Source of the DNA: Paenibacillus camelliae
GTDB lineage: Bacteria; Bacillota; Bacilli; Paenibacillales; Paenibacillaceae
NCBI RefSeq assembly: GCF_023715345.1
Contig: NZ_JAMBNY010000003.1
Location: forward strand, 1-64,000
DNA length: 64,000 nt
Direction: 5' to 3'
Part shown: piece by piece, positions 63,511 to 64,000 of the stretch
How positions within the stretch are numbered: the first letter of the stretch is position 1
Layout of the letters: every line of letters begins with the position of its first letter
Program-made: the position numbers and the translations under genes
The notes under the pieces: generated by a model
The model's input: the letters and a program-made list of their open reading frames with translations, nothing else
What the model was told of the DNA's origin: nothing
Databases searched by the model: none

Positions 63511-64000
63511 TTAAACTTTGTTAAATTGAATCCAATCGATGACCATACCCGGCTTCGTGAATTCTAGCTTCAGCTCGTAGTTGCCCGCTTCAAGCTCAAC
63601 CTTTACGAGCTTTTGCTTAATCCATTTGCCGTCTGTACCATTCGTCTGAATCGTCGTTGCCAGCTGCTCATTAAGCCATATATTACATGCGCTTTGTGCA
63701 GTATTCACATGCGGTGACATAATATGAACGATAATTCGATACTGACCACTTTCCGGTACCTTCATATAGACCGATGAATCAATACTTGGCTTAATCTGAG
63801 CATCAACAGCGAGATCGTGTGCCTCTGCTGGAGAAAGCGCAGCATTCGCTTTTAGTGAATCAACCGCTTCGTTAAACTGCTGTTCTCTCGTAAAGACAAG
63901 CGCGTTCATAATGAATTTACAAATATTGATCGCACTGCGCTGCAGCTCAGCACGCGTTAATGTGCCATTAGCAAGCGATGCCATCGTATTATCATCATGC
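63511..64000 (-). CDS. C-terminal part of a probable GH3 beta-glucosidase (cut by window edge)
   Basis: The open frame continues past the window edge, so the gene starts beyond 64000. The visible ~163 residues begin with a stretch (NGTLTRAELQRSAINICKFI) that matches the end of the GH3 second catalytic domain and its C-terminal region. After a linker, residues from KVPESGQYRIIVHIMS to the end (VIDWIQFNKV) look like a beta-sandwich carbohydrate-binding module of CBM6 type. The catalytic residues are not in the window. Together with the GH9 and GH42 genes it fits glycan breakdown. Confidence 0.72.
   Translation of the reverse strand, partial: HDDNTMASLANGTLTRAELQRSAINICKFIMNALVFTREQQFNEAVDSLKANAALSPAEAHDLAVDAQIKPSIDSSVYMKVPESGQYRIIVHIMSPHVNTAQSACNIWLNEQLATTIQTNGTDGKWIKQKLVKVELEAGNYELKLEFTKPGMVIDWIQFNKV

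Overview
The window looks like chromosomal DNA of a Paenibacillus-like Firmicute (Bacillales, Paenibacillaceae). The grounds are strong AGGAGG-type ribosome sites with frequent GTG/TTG starts, lipoproteins with a clear lipobox, three YesM/YesN-type two-component systems (His kinase plus AraC-type response regulator), CUT1 sugar ABC importers without their own ATPase, and many intracellular glycoside hydrolases. Typical Bacillales housekeeping genes are present (greA, class II fructose-bisphosphate aldolase, YqjM-type NADPH dehydrogenase). No rRNA, tRNA, phage, transposase or CRISPR array was seen.

Layout. 1-734: a tandem array of four ~184-189 bp repeats that runs into the 3' end of an agmatine deiminase gene and supplies its stop codon. 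1.8-10.6 kb: a response regulator/kinase pair divergent from a sugar-binding lipoprotein, two permeases and a GH42 beta-galactosidase, probably a galactoside uptake and cleavage unit. 10.7-17.6 kb: a second kinase/regulator pair followed co-directionally by an LplA/LplB/LplC-type oligosaccharide importer. 17.8-24.3 kb: GNAT acetyltransferase, luciferase-like oxidoreductase, an exported protein of unknown function, an orphan PTS EIIC-like permease with an unusual N-terminal domain, and a LysR regulator divergent from an EamA transporter. 24.4-30.5 kb: greA, fbaA, a LacI regulator with VOC and SDR genes, a divergent TIM-barrel sugar isomerase with two matching operator palindromes, and two small membrane proteins. 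30.7-37.6 kb: aldehyde dehydrogenase, an RND exporter with a divergent TetR regulator and an operator inside the exporter promoter, and namA.

37.8-45.3 kb: a HAD phosphatase, a two-subunit chromate-type transporter, then a three-gene sensing operon (membrane-anchored sugar-binding protein, LytS/YesM kinase, YesN regulator) in front of an MFS sugar porter. 45.4-49.9 kb: a four-gene Mn/Zn-type ABC importer and a lone cytoplasmic sensor kinase. 50.1-55.7 kb: YbjQ and YjbQ proteins, a GH9 enzyme without a signal peptide, an aldo/keto reductase, a DUF3298-type protein, an AIM24-family protein and a short 42-residue gene. 55.7-64 kb: membrane diguanylate cyclase, a uracil-DNA-glycosylase-like protein, SelO, a methyl-accepting chemotaxis protein, an alpha/beta hydrolase, and the 3' part of a probable GH3 beta-glucosidase with a C-terminal carbohydrate-binding-like domain, cut by the window edge.

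The common theme is sensing, import and intracellular hydrolysis of plant-derived saccharides, with stress and metal genes between. Most transcription units end in recognisable hairpins, and several promoters and operators can be read directly. Functions come from motifs and family recognition by eye; no database search was run.
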